Assembly (NCBI GenBank): GCA_003157445.1
Contig: PMJN01000466.1
Coordinates: 2,166-8,978 of the forward strand
Source: Micrococcales bacterium
GTDB taxonomy: Bacteria; Actinomycetota; Actinomycetes; Actinomycetales; Dermatophilaceae
Direction: 5' to 3'
DNA length: 6,813 nt
Part shown: positions 1 to 6,409 of the stretch, one piece after another
Layout of the letters: the number at the start of each line of letters is the position of its first letter
How positions within the stretch are numbered: the stretch's first letter is position 1
Position numbers and translations under genes: made by a program
The notes under the pieces: model-generated
The model's input: the letters and a program-made list of their open reading frames with translations, nothing else
Database searches by the model: none
Told to the model about the DNA's origin: nothing

Positions 1-393
1 CTGAAGGCGCGTCACAGGGCGATCAAGCGATGCCTGCTGGATCAGGGACTCATCTCGGGAATTGGCAACATCTACGCGGACGAGACGTTGTGGCGCGCTC
101 GGGTTCACGGGCAGCGGGAAGCCGCCGAGATGACCAAACCGGTCCTGGGGCGGCTGATCCAGAATGCCCGGGAAGTGATGCTTGAAGCGCTGGGTCAGGG
201 TGGCACGAGCTTCGACGCCCTGTACGTCAACGTCAACGGAGCCAGCGGCTTCTTCGACCGGTCGCTGGACGCCTACGGCCGCCAAGGCCGTCCCTGCCGC
301 CGTTGTGGCACCCTCATCCGGCGTGAGCGGTTCATGAACCGCTCGTCGTACTCCTGCCCCGCATGCCAGCCCCGGCCCAGAACGGCCAGCTAG
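1..393 (+). CDS. mutM: Formamidopyrimidine-DNA glycosylase (MutM/Fpg), C-terminal 130 residues
   Basis: This is the 3' part of a bifunctional base-excision repair enzyme that removes oxidised purines such as 8-oxoguanine and nicks the abasic site. The frame is open from base 1, so the catalytic N-terminal Pro and beta-sandwich domain lie outside the window. Visible are the end of the helix-two-turn-helix domain with the family motif GIGNIYADE (window residues 20-28), the conserved stretch around GGTSF...YVN...G.F..SL..YGR.G (about 68-96), and the C-terminal zinc finger with Cys99, Cys102, Cys119 and Cys122. Arg114, in NRSSYSC, sits where the DNA-contacting finger arginine of Fpg lies (QRATFYC in E. 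coli). The GGTSF segment and the full four-Cys finger favour MutM over the Nei paralogues. Proximity to smc is the usual actinobacterial arrangement. The stop is TAG at 391-393, with no strong terminator seen after it. Confidence 0.95.
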   Translation: MKARHRAIKRCLLDQGLISGIGNIYADETLWRARVHGQREAAEMTKPVLGRLIQNAREVMLEALGQGGTSFDALYVNVNGASGFFDRSLDAYGRQGRPCRRCGTLIRRERFMNRSSYSCPACQPRPRTAS

Positions 394-549
394 TCCTCGC
401 CGGGGTAATGAACTCCAAGGTCGCCAGCCATCGAGGTGGCAATGCCGCCCGCGCCCAGGAATCCCCATCGGATCGCAGCGCCAGTTTCAGGTTGAGACAT
501 GGCAGCAGCCTATGTCCGGGCTTGCCAAGGGGCTCGTAGGCTCAGAGTT

Positions 550-831
550 ATGCAAAGTGCCACGATCTTCGTGCGAGGCCACGTCCAAGGTGTCGGGTTC
601 CGCTGGTGGACTCGAGCCCGGGCTCTTGAACTGGGCCTGATCGGCTTCGCACGCAACATGGACGACGGCCGGGTCGAGATCTGCGCCCAGGGAACCCCCG
701 AGGCGATCGACAAGCTTGCGGCGCTCATCCAGGAGGAGCCATCAACCACGCGCCGACCGGGTCACGTGCAGGTGTGTGTCCTACAGCGCGGGGATCCCAG
801 GTCAGGGCTGAAGGGGTTTCAAGAACGGTAA
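550..831 (+). CDS. acyP: Acylphosphatase, 93 aa
   Basis: A small cytosolic enzyme that hydrolyses acyl phosphates such as acetyl phosphate and carbamoyl phosphate. The protein shows both family signatures. The phosphate-binding loop is GHVQGVGFR (residues 10-18), ending in catalytic Arg18, and the second motif is GFARNMDDGRVE (32-43), with catalytic Asn36. The C-terminus reads RPGHVQVCVLQRGD...GLKGFQER, a normal end for this family. The ATG at 550 was chosen because it gives the usual length of about 90 residues with the core beta-strand (ATIFVRG) starting at once. A purine-rich TAGG lies about 9 bases upstream. The same frame is open back to an ATG at 499, but those 17 residues (MAAAYVRAC...) are not typical of the family and that start has no good ribosome site. 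acyP between mutM and smc is a common actinobacterial order. The physiological role of bacterial acylphosphatases is poorly defined. Confidence 0.93.
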   Translation: MQSATIFVRGHVQGVGFRWWTRARALELGLIGFARNMDDGRVEICAQGTPEAIDKLAALIQEEPSTTRRPGHVQVCVLQRGDPRSGLKGFQER

Positions 832-840
832 TCACCAGCG

Positions 841-869
841 TTGACCTACCGCGACGTGGGTGAGACTCT
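841..869 (+). promoter_or_regulatory. Possible promoter for the small coiled-coil gene
   Basis: TTGACC at 841-846 is a good match to a -35 box. It is followed after 17 bases by GACTCT (864-869), a weak -10 candidate that keeps only the second A and last T of the consensus. It starts 10 bases after the acyP stop and would give a leader of roughly 90 bases ahead of the ATG at 966. The assignment rests only on box similarity and position. Confidence 0.3.
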
Positions 870-930
870 AGGAAGACCCCCGCTGGGGCAGCCTGTGCAC
901 CGGAGGCTTACGGAATTGGTGTCCATTCGC

Positions 931-948
931 CCTTCGCACGCGCGAAGG
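931..948 (+). promoter_or_regulatory. Perfect 7-bp hairpin in the leader of the 966 gene
   Basis: CCTTCGC (931-937) and GCGAAGG (942-948) are exact reverse complements separated by ACGC. The right arm ends 8 bases before the ribosome-binding GGAG at 957-960. There is no T-tract, so it is not a standard intrinsic terminator. It could be an RNA structure affecting translation initiation of the following gene, or a DNA operator. No matching second copy was noticed in the window. Confidence 0.4.
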
Positions 949-965
949 ATCACCTCGGAGTTGGT

Positions 966-1148
966 ATGGCGAAAGCGCTACTAGGTCAACGGATGTATCG
1001 CAACGATCGTCTCGTGCTGGAGAGCGCCAGACTCAGGTCGCGGGTACGCGATCTGGAATGCATGATTCAAGATCTGCAACAGGACAATGATCGACTGCGG
1101 GCCGACCTGCTTTCAGAGATCGAGGCAACCCCTCAGCCTGCATATTAA
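966..1148 (+). CDS. Small conserved-type coiled-coil protein, 60 aa, upstream of smc
   Basis: The product is a charged, helical 60-residue protein with no signal peptide or membrane segment. It begins MAKALLGQRM, and residues about 17-50 (LVLESARLRSRV...LQQDNDRLRADL) form a coiled coil with leucines and other hydrophobics at heptad-like spacing. The tail ATPQPAY is probably flexible. From memory, similar short proteins starting MAKALLG or MARALLG, with a V-R-D-L-E...ENDALxA helix, occur in actinobacteria, but I know of no assigned function. The start is well supported by GGAG at 957-960, five bases before the ATG. The gene stands alone between acyP and smc, in the same direction, with 129 bases before smc. 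A role linked to chromosome organisation is suggested only by position. It is more likely real than a chance frame because of its ribosome site and regular heptad pattern. Confidence 0.75.
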   Translation: MAKALLGQRMYRNDRLVLESARLRSRVRDLECMIQDLQQDNDRLRADLLSEIEATPQPAY

Positions 1149-1206
1149 GCGCTGCGAGTACTGAGCGGCCGATGAAAATGGGGACCTGAGGTTTCCAGCG
1201 GCTCGG

Positions 1207-1239
1207 TTCCCCGGCGGCACCGCTCTTCGCCGGTACAGT
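1207..1239 (+). promoter_or_regulatory. smc: Possible smc promoter (TACAGT -10)
   Basis: TACAGT at 1234-1239, in the context GGTACAGTGAGG, resembles an actinobacterial -10 hexamer and lies about 38 bases before the smc start. No convincing -35 box is present at the standard distance; the best candidate, TTCCCC at 1207-1212, is too far away at 21 bases. The call is weak. smc could instead be transcribed from further upstream together with the 966 gene. Confidence 0.3.
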
Positions 1240-1277
1240 GAGGCCGATCACCGCCGCCGCAGAGGAGCCCAACGCTC

Positions 1278-4200
1278 GTGTATGTCAAGAGCCTGACCCT
1301 GAGGGGTTTCAAGTCGTTTGCCTCGGCAACCGCGTTGCGGCTCGAACCCGGAATCACCTGCATCGTGGGCCCGAACGGCTCCGGCAAGTCCAATGTTGCC
1401 GACGCCCTTGCCTGGGTGATGGGTGAGCAGGGCGCCAAGAGCCTGCGCGGCGGCAAGATGGAGGACGTCATCTTCGCCGGAACCTCGTTGCGCGCTCCGC
1501 TGGGCCGGGCCGAGGTCTCGTTGACCATCGACAACACCGACGGCGCGTTGCCGATCGACTACACCGAGGTCACGATCACCCGGACGATGTTCCGAAATGG
1601 CGGCTCCGAGTACGCCATCAACGGCACGTCCTGCCGCCTGTTGGATATCCAGGAGCTTCTTTCGGACTCCGGTATCGGCCACGAGATGCACGTCATCGTG
1701 GGCCAGGGGCAGCTCGAAGCCATTCTGCGCGCCACGGCGGAGGAACGTCGCGGCTTCATTGAGGAGGCCGCCGGAGTCCTGAAGCACCGCAAGCGCAAGG
1801 AACGAGCGCTGCGCAAGATGGAGACGATGGAGGCCAACCTCATCAGGGTTAATGACCTGACAGGGGAGATCCGCCGACAGCTTGGACCGCTGGGCCGCCA
1901 GGCCGAGGCCGCACGCAGGGCTGCCACCATCCAGGCGGAGGCGCGTGACGCACGTCTTCGGCTGCTTGCCGACGACTTGTTCCAGCTCACAAGCACCCTG
2001 CAGCAGGAAGTTGCCGAGGAGGATGCCCTGATCGTGCGGCGCGCCGAGGCTGAAGAGGCTTTGAGCGCCGTTCGTTCGCGCCTGGCCACCCTCGAGCTCG
2101 AGGCTGCCGATAGTGCCCCTTTGCTGGCTCGCGCCCAGGAACGCTGGTTTGCGTTGTCTTCGCTGCGCGAACGTCTCATCGCGACCGGTTCGCTGGCCGC
2201 CGAACGAGTCCGACTGTTGTCAGAGGATGAGAGCGAGCAAGCCGACAACGGCCCCCGCGATCCGGAGCTGTTGCGCGCTCAGGCCGAGTCGGTACGCCAG
2301 CAGGAGCAGGTGCTGATTGCCGAGTCCGCACAGGCCAGGGAGGCGTTGGAGACTGCGGTCACCGCCCGCAGCGAGATCGAGGCCGCCTACGTCGCCGAGA
2401 CCGCCCGGCTCACCCGTCTGGTGCGGGCTGCTGCAGATCGCCGCGAAGGTCTGGCCAAGCTCGCCGGCCAGGTGGGGGCGCGGCGTAGCCGAATCGAGGC
2501 TGGAGAGGCAGAGATCGGCCGGCTGCAGCAGTCGGTCGAGCAGAGCAGGGCCCGCGCTGCCGCCGCCGAACAGGAGTTTGCGGCGCTGGAAGTATCGGTA
2601 GCCGCCGACGAGGAAGGCGAAGCAGGTCTGGACAGCGCCTATGAGCAGGCCTCGGCCGTGCTGGCCGGTGCCGAGGCCGAGGTGTTGCAGTGGCGCCAGG
2701 GCGAGCGGGATGCCGACCGGGACCGCTCCAGCTCGGCGGCCCGACTTGAGGCACTTCAGCTCAGCCTGCGCCGCAAGGACGGTGCGGCGGCGTTGCAAGC
2801 GGCGGGGGACAGCGCCTATGAGCTCGTGGGGTCGGTCTCTGGGCTGCTGCAGATCAAGTCCGGACACCAGGCTGGTGTTGCCGCCGCCCTCGGCTGGGCA
2901 GCCGATGCGTTGGCCGTGGACTCGGCACAGGGGGCCCAGCGCGCCATCGCGTCATTGCGCCAGAACGACGCGGGTCGGGCAGGGTTGCTGGTCGCGGCCA
3001 CCGCCGGACCGGTCGATGTCGTCAACTGGCCCTCTTTGGAAGGGCGCGGGGTCTGGGCCCGAGATGTGGTCACATGCCCCGAGGCTGTTCGACCTGCAGT
3101 CGAGCAACTGCTGGACCGCGTGGCACTGGTGCAGGAGGCAGCCACGGCCGCCGATCTGGTGGCCTCCGGCATGGGGATAACGGCGGTCACCAGTGACGGT
3201 GACGTCTTCGCCCCGGGTTTCGTCCGGGGCGGCAGCGCCTCGGCGCCTAGCCTGATCGAGATCCAGGGTGCGGTCGCGCAGACTGCGGACAAGGTCCAGG
3301 AAGCGACCAGAGCCGGCGAGCAGGCAAAGTTCGCCCTGGCGAACGCGACCCAGCGCGCGGCCAGCGCCAAGGAAGTGGTGGAGGCCACCCTGGAACGCCT
3401 GCATGAGTCCGACGCCAGGATGGCTGCAGTCGCCGAGCGGCTGGGGCAGCTCGGTGGCGCCGTTCGTGCCGGGCGTGGGGAGGCTGAGCGCATCGAGCGG
3501 GCCATCGCCGCGGCCGAGAGCGCACTGGGCAGTGATCGCGCAGAGCACCACGGACTCAGTGAGCGGTTGGAGGCTGCTAGCGCCCAGCCCGGTGAGCAGG
3601 AGCCTTCCAACGACGAGCGGGAGCGGCTGGAGGCCGCCGCCACTGCGGCCCGGGCCGCCGAGACCGAGCTGCGCCTGACCTTGCGCACCCGCGAGGAAAG
3701 GGCGCGTGCCATGTTCGCCAGGGCGGAGTCCCTGGAGGCGGCCGCGCGCGCCGAGCTGGAAGCCCGAGATCGGGCGGCTGCGCGCCGAGAGCGTCGCAAG
3801 CGTGAGGCCACCGTGGCCGGCGCGGTCTGTCAGGGTGCGGCATACGCCCAGGCCTGGGTGACTCGCGGGCTCGCACAGGGGGCCGGCGAACGGGCCAGCG
3901 CCGAGAAGGTGCGTACCGAGCGCGAGGCTGCGCTGGCCGTCGTGCGGCGCGAGATCGTTGCCCTCGGCGACCAGCTGGGCGAGCTCACCAACCTGGTACA
4001 TCGTGATGAGGTGGCACGCACCCAGCAGCGGCTGCGCATCGAGACGTTGCAGGACAAGGCGCTGGAGGAACACGGCATCGACCCACAGGTGCTGGTCGAG
4101 AGCTTCGGCCCGGATCAGATGGTGCCGGTGATCGCGGACATCGATGAGAGCTCCGATGGCGCTGAGGGTGGCGGCGAAGACGCCCAAGGGCCCGTGGCTG

Positions 4201-4871
4201 TCCCCTACGTGCGGGACGTCCAAGCCAAACGGCTGCGTTCGGCCGAGCGCAAGCTCTCCACGCTGGGCCGGGTCAACCCGCTCGCCCTGGAGGAGTATGC
4301 CGCCCTGGAAGAGCGCCATAAGTTCCTCACCGAGCAGTTGGAGGACCTCAAGAACTCCAAACGCGATCTGTTGGACATCGTTCGGGAGGTTGACGAACGC
4401 GTCGAGAAGGTCTTCACCGAAGCGTACTGGGATACCGCAGCCCAGTTCGAGGCTGTCTTCAGCCGGTTGTTCCCCGGGGGCGAGGGGCGACTTGTCCTGA
4501 CCGACCCCGACAACATGCTCAGCAGCGGGATCGAGATTGAGGCCCGGCCTCCGGGCAAGAAGATCAAGCGGCTCTCGTTGTTGTCCGGTGGCGAGCGGTC
4601 GCTGGTGGCCGTGGGACTGCTGGTCGCCATCTTCAAGGCGCGGCCCAGCCCCTTCTACATCCTGGACGAGGTCGAGGCGGCCTTGGACGACGCCAACCTG
4701 GGTCGGTTGCTCACCCTGTTCGAGGAGCTACGTGCCTCCAGCCAGCTGATCGTGATCACCCACCAGAAACGCACGATGGAGATTGCCGACGCCCTGTATG
4801 GGGTCACGATGCGCGGCGACGGGGTCAGCACCGTGGTCTCCCAGAGGATCCGGGACGTCCAGAGGGCCTGA
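1278..4871 (+). CDS. smc: Chromosome segregation protein SMC, 1197 aa
   Basis: This is the long coiled-coil ATPase that, with ScpA and ScpB (not in this window), forms the bacterial condensin-like ring that extrudes and aligns chromosome arms. The architecture is complete. The N-terminal ATPase half is residues 1 to about 165, with Walker A GPNGSGKS (31-38) and the Q-loop region VGQGQLEAIL (141-150). The first coiled coil runs to about 510. The hinge dimerisation domain is about 511-652, ending in the glycine-rich GFVRGG. A second coiled coil follows, then the C-terminal head from about 1000. That head carries the ABC signature LSGGE (1102-1106), Walker B FYILDE (1126-1131) with catalytic Glu1131, the D-loop and the H-loop His1162. 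The start is GTG at 1278, preceded by GAGGAG at 1262-1267; the resulting M-Y-V-K-S-L N-terminus is the usual actinobacterial one. Length is normal and no catalytic residue is missing. An acidic, glycine-rich insert (954-971) interrupts the second arm near the head. Confidence 0.98.
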   Translation: MYVKSLTLRGFKSFASATALRLEPGITCIVGPNGSGKSNVADALAWVMGEQGAKSLRGGKMEDVIFAGTSLRAPLGRAEVSLTIDNTDGALPIDYTEVTITRTMFRNGGSEYAINGTSCRLLDIQELLSDSGIGHEMHVIVGQGQLEAILRATAEERRGFIEEAAGVLKHRKRKERALRKMETMEANLIRVNDLTGEIRRQLGPLGRQAEAARRAATIQAEARDARLRLLADDLFQLTSTLQQEVAEEDALIVRRAEAEEALSAVRSRLATLELEAADSAPLLARAQERWFALSSLRERLIATGSLAAERVRLLSEDESEQADNGPRDPELLRAQAESVRQQEQVLIAESAQAREALETAVTARSEIEAAYVAETARLTRLVRAAADRREGLAKLAGQVGARRSRIEAGEAEIGRLQQSVEQSRARAAAAEQEFAALEVSVAADEEGEAGLDSAYEQASAVLAGAEAEVLQWRQGERDADRDRSSSAARLEALQLSLRRKDGAAALQAAGDSAYELVGSVSGLLQIKSGHQAGVAAALGWAADALAVDSAQGAQRAIASLRQNDAGRAGLLVAATAGPVDVVNWPSLEGRGVWARDVVTCPEAVRPAVEQLLDRVALVQEAATAADLVASGMGITAVTSDGDVFAPGFVRGGSASAPSLIEIQGAVAQTADKVQEATRAGEQAKFALANATQRAASAKEVVEATLERLHESDARMAAVAERLGQLGGAVRAGRGEAERIERAIAAAESALGSDRAEHHGLSERLEAASAQPGEQEPSNDERERLEAAATAARAAETELRLTLRTREERARAMFARAESLEAAARAELEARDRAAARRERRKREATVAGAVCQGAAYAQAWVTRGLAQGAGERASAEKVRTEREAALAVVRREIVALGDQLGELTNLVHRDEVARTQQRLRIETLQDKALEEHGIDPQVLVESFGPDQMVPVIADIDESSDGAEGGGEDAQGPVAVPYVRDVQAKRLRSAERKLSTLGRVNPLALEEYAALEERHKFLTEQLEDLKNSKRDLLDIVREVDERVEKVFTEAYWDTAAQFEAVFSRLFPGGEGRLVLTDPDNMLSSGIEIEARPPGKKIKRLSLLSGGERSLVAVGLLVAIFKARPSPFYILDEVEAALDDANLGRLLTLFEELRASSQLIVITHQKRTMEIADALYGVTMRGDGVSTVVSQRIRDVQRA

Positions 4872-4962
4872 GCGTGCGTCCTACAGATCTGAGCGCAACG
4901 CCTGAGACCAGAAGGCGGCGCGTCGGTTGATCACAGTTGCACTCCTGAGGCACCATGGGTTC

Positions 4963-5205
4963 ATGCTTTTCCTTGTACTCGGAATGATTTTGAGCGTTAG
5001 CCTTGCCGTGGCCGTCTTGTTCGTCGTCGCGGTTCCTGCCCGTCGTCAGGGCCGTGATCTGCTCACGCCCAAGGGCGACGATATGGTGTCAATGGTGCGA
5101 GAGAAGACCGGCGAGGTCATGGAAACCGCTCGTGAGAAGACCGGCGAAGCTCTGGACGCGGCTCGCGAGAAGGTGTCAGAAGTCACCAGGACCAACGAAG
5201 ACTGA
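4963..5205 (+). CDS. Small single-pass membrane protein with three 11-residue repeats, 80 aa
   Basis: The first 24 residues form one long hydrophobic segment (MLFLVLGMILSVSLAVAVLFVVAV), followed by the positive stretch PARRQGR. This predicts an uncleaved N-terminal anchor with the tail in the cytoplasm. After a TPKGDD turn come three tandem 11-residue units at 45-55, 56-66 and 67-77, with consensus (A/V)REK(T/V)(G/S)E(V/A)xxx. At DNA level they are consecutive 33-bp units at 5095-5193. Such 11-mers form long amphipathic helices like those of LEA-type and apolipoprotein-like proteins, which can lie along membranes or self-associate. I do not recognise the family and assign no function. ATG 4963 was chosen because it starts right at the membrane segment. 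The frame is open to a TTG at 4927, but the extra residues (MITVALLRHHGF) look untypical. A TGAGG lies 12 bases upstream of the ATG. The gene is 91 bases downstream of smc on the same strand. Confidence 0.75.
   Translation: MLFLVLGMILSVSLAVAVLFVVAVPARRQGRDLLTPKGDDMVSMVREKTGEVMETAREKTGEALDAAREKVSEVTRTNED
5095..5193 (+). repeat. Three tandem 33-bp coding repeats
   Basis: Units 5095-5127, 5128-5160 and 5161-5193 each encode an 11-residue helix unit (VREKTGEVMET, AREKTGEALDA, AREKVSEVTRT). The first two are the most alike, sharing GAGAAGACCGGCGA exactly. Divergence of the third suggests old duplication rather than recent slippage. The multiple-of-three length means unit number can change without breaking the frame. 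Confidence 0.85.
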
Positions 5206-5320
5206 GCCAGCTCGGGGGGACGTCCAATCTGCGCCCCGTCGCAGTGCCGGGCGGCAGAGGGTAAGCAGTTAAGGCCGTCATTTGCGGCAGGGTTGAGGGC
5301 TCGGGCGCCATACCGGTTGA
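5206..5320. other. Non-coding stretch, probable left boundary of the TnpB element
   Basis: No gene is supported here. The stretch contains an 8-bp palindrome GGACGTCC (5218-5225) and a short TGCCGGGCGGCA near-palindrome (5245-5256) without a T-tract. The tnpB remnant becomes recognisable just downstream, so the left end of the ancestral element, or the scar of the deletion that removed the tnpB N-terminus, should lie in or near it. No clear element end could be identified by eye. Confidence 0.4.
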
Positions 5321-6271
5321 AGGCGTACCTGTCTTGTCTTTCACGCGCGGGTTGGTTGGCGGGTTACCCCGCAGGGCCGGCCGGGGTTGTCGCTGGGTCT
5401 GGGCCGGGCCCGGATCGTCCTGCCGCTGCCTGTCTTGGCGGACCCCATCACTGGCCTTGATGTGGGGGCGTCGCAGTGCGGCGAGGTTCGGTTGTGCTGG
5501 GACCGGGACGGCCGCCGCTGGGCACTGCACATCGCAGTCTGGGCCGAGCCGGCTCAGGGGTTGGATCCGACCCCGATCATGGCGGTGGACGAGGCAGCCA
5601 TCAACCTCAAGGCCGTGGCAATACAGACCCCGGGAGGGTTTGCGGTCACGGTGATCAACGGGCGCCTTGCTCAGTTGCTCAAACATCTCCGGAACAGCGC
5701 AGTTGCCCGGCTGGCCAGTTGGAGTTCAAATGCACCAGGGCTCGCGGCGGAGGCCCAAGCTGGACAAAGCCCCGAAGAAGGCCCATTTCGCGGCGGCTAA
5801 CGGATTGCGCAATGTCGACCAACAGGTCTGCGCTGGCAGCCATCAACGACGCCGCCTGTCCCAGTGGTCCCGTGGCCGCCAGGAACGGTACCTGCCAGAG
5901 GTGACTCAGCTGAGGTCTGCCATGTCAACGAGGCGTACTCGAGCAATGCCTGTCCGGCGTGCTTGTCACGCAACCGGCCTTCGGGCCGGAACCACCAGTG
6001 TCGGGCGTGCAGCTTCGTCGCACATCGTGAGGCTGTGGGTGCGATCAACATCCTGATGCGCGCCATCCACGGCCCATGCCGACCGAATCGAGCCCGGCGC
6101 CAAGATCCGGGACACATATCTACGAGCAACCCGATCAGGGCCGCGCGTAGTCAAGGGCAGAACCCGCCCGGGCCCGCACTGCAAGGTGTTGGCGTAGTGC
6201 TGGGGTCCGCGTCCGTTCAACCGCAGGCACTGCCCACCGGGACGCCCGACCCTAAGGTCAACGCGGCATGA
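5321..6271 (+). pseudogene. tnpB: Degenerate TnpB (IS200/IS605/IS607-type OrfB), frameshifted and internally deleted
   Basis: TnpB is a transposon-encoded RNA-guided RuvC nuclease. Pieces of one appear in order but in different frames. From 5321 to about 5715 one frame gives GWRVTPQ...GRARIVLPLPV, GEVRL.WDRDGRRWALHIAV and the RuvC-I block IMAVDEAAINLKAVAI, with its Asp at 5588-5590. Near 5720-5745 the frame changes twice, through LEFKCTR to GSRRRPKLDKAPKKAH...LRNVDQQV. The same frame then gives LSQWSRGRQERYL almost at once, so the RuvC-II segment with its catalytic Glu seems deleted. From about 5900 the original frame returns with HVNEAYSSNACPAC...CRACSFVAHREAVGAINIL. This is the four-Cys zinc ribbon (Cys codons at 5951, 5960, 5999 and 6008) plus RuvC-III, whose usual HRD Asp is Glu (6029-6031). 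The usual N-terminal domain is absent and no TnpA transposase is visible. It cannot make an active nuclease. The family match is by motif recognition. Confidence 0.85.
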
Positions 6272-6287
6272 CACCAGCTGAGGACCC

Positions 6288-6321
6288 CACAAATCCCGTC
6301 CGCAAAGGCGGGGAGGTTCAC
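6288..6321 (+). ncRNA. Possible 3' end of omega/re RNA and right end of the TnpB element
   Basis: Shortly after the tnpB remnant stop, the sequence AAATCCCGTC...GGCGGGGAGG folds into a stem of CCCGTC (6295-6300) with GGCGGG (6307-6312), including one G-T wobble, around loop CGCAAA. It is followed by GAGGTTCAC. From general knowledge, many actinobacterial TnpB elements end with AATCC, a GC-rich hairpin, then GGGGAGG plus a few bases, and this is the 3' end of the guide-RNA scaffold. The bases after about 6321 would occupy the guide position. No second end or expression evidence is visible, so both the exact boundary and the RNA remain inferred. Confidence 0.5.
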
Positions 6322-6385
6322 ACCCCGAGGCACCCCAGGAGCACCGCGACATCCATGCGGCGCCGTACGCGTCGCAGAGCTGAAC

Positions 6386-6405
6386 GGCGATCTGAAACAA
6401 TCGCC
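6386..6405 (+). promoter_or_regulatory. ftsY: Hairpin immediately before the ftsY start
   Basis: GGCGAT (6386-6391) and ATCGCC (6400-6405) are exact reverse complements around an 8-base loop CTGAAACA. The structure ends 4 bases before the GTG start and occupies the place where a ribosome-binding site would be. No Shine-Dalgarno-like AGGAGG is seen. It could lower initiation of ftsY, or the gene may be read from a leaderless transcript. This is inferred from position only. Confidence 0.35.
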
Positions 6406-6409
6406 AACT

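Noticed and set aside
499..549. Upstream in-frame ATG extension of acyP
   Set aside because: The 17 extra residues do not fit the acylphosphatase fold and that ATG lacks a good ribosome site; the ATG at 550 gives the normal length.
2952..4319. 455-codon open frame on the minus strand inside smc
   Set aside because: It is antisense to an unmistakable smc gene. Long shadow frames are expected in GC-rich DNA and the translation shows no recognisable domain.
4899..4917. Possible terminator after smc (CGCCT...AGGCG)
   Set aside because: The stem is only 5 bp with a 9-base loop and no T-tract, too weak to call.
4927..4962. TTG-initiated extension of the small membrane protein
   Set aside because: It would put charged and polar residues ahead of the hydrophobic anchor. 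The ATG at 4963 begins exactly at the membrane segment.
5245..5256. TGCCGGGCGGCA short near-palindrome as terminator of the membrane protein gene
   Set aside because: Only four usable base pairs and no T-run follow, so it is consistent with chance in GC-rich DNA.
6324..6335. Similarity between the bases after the TnpB right end (CCCGAGGCACC) and 4943-4953 (CCTGAGGCACC), as a guide-target pair
   Set aside because: About 10 of 11 bases agree, but the match is too short and stops at once, so chance is a sufficient explanation.
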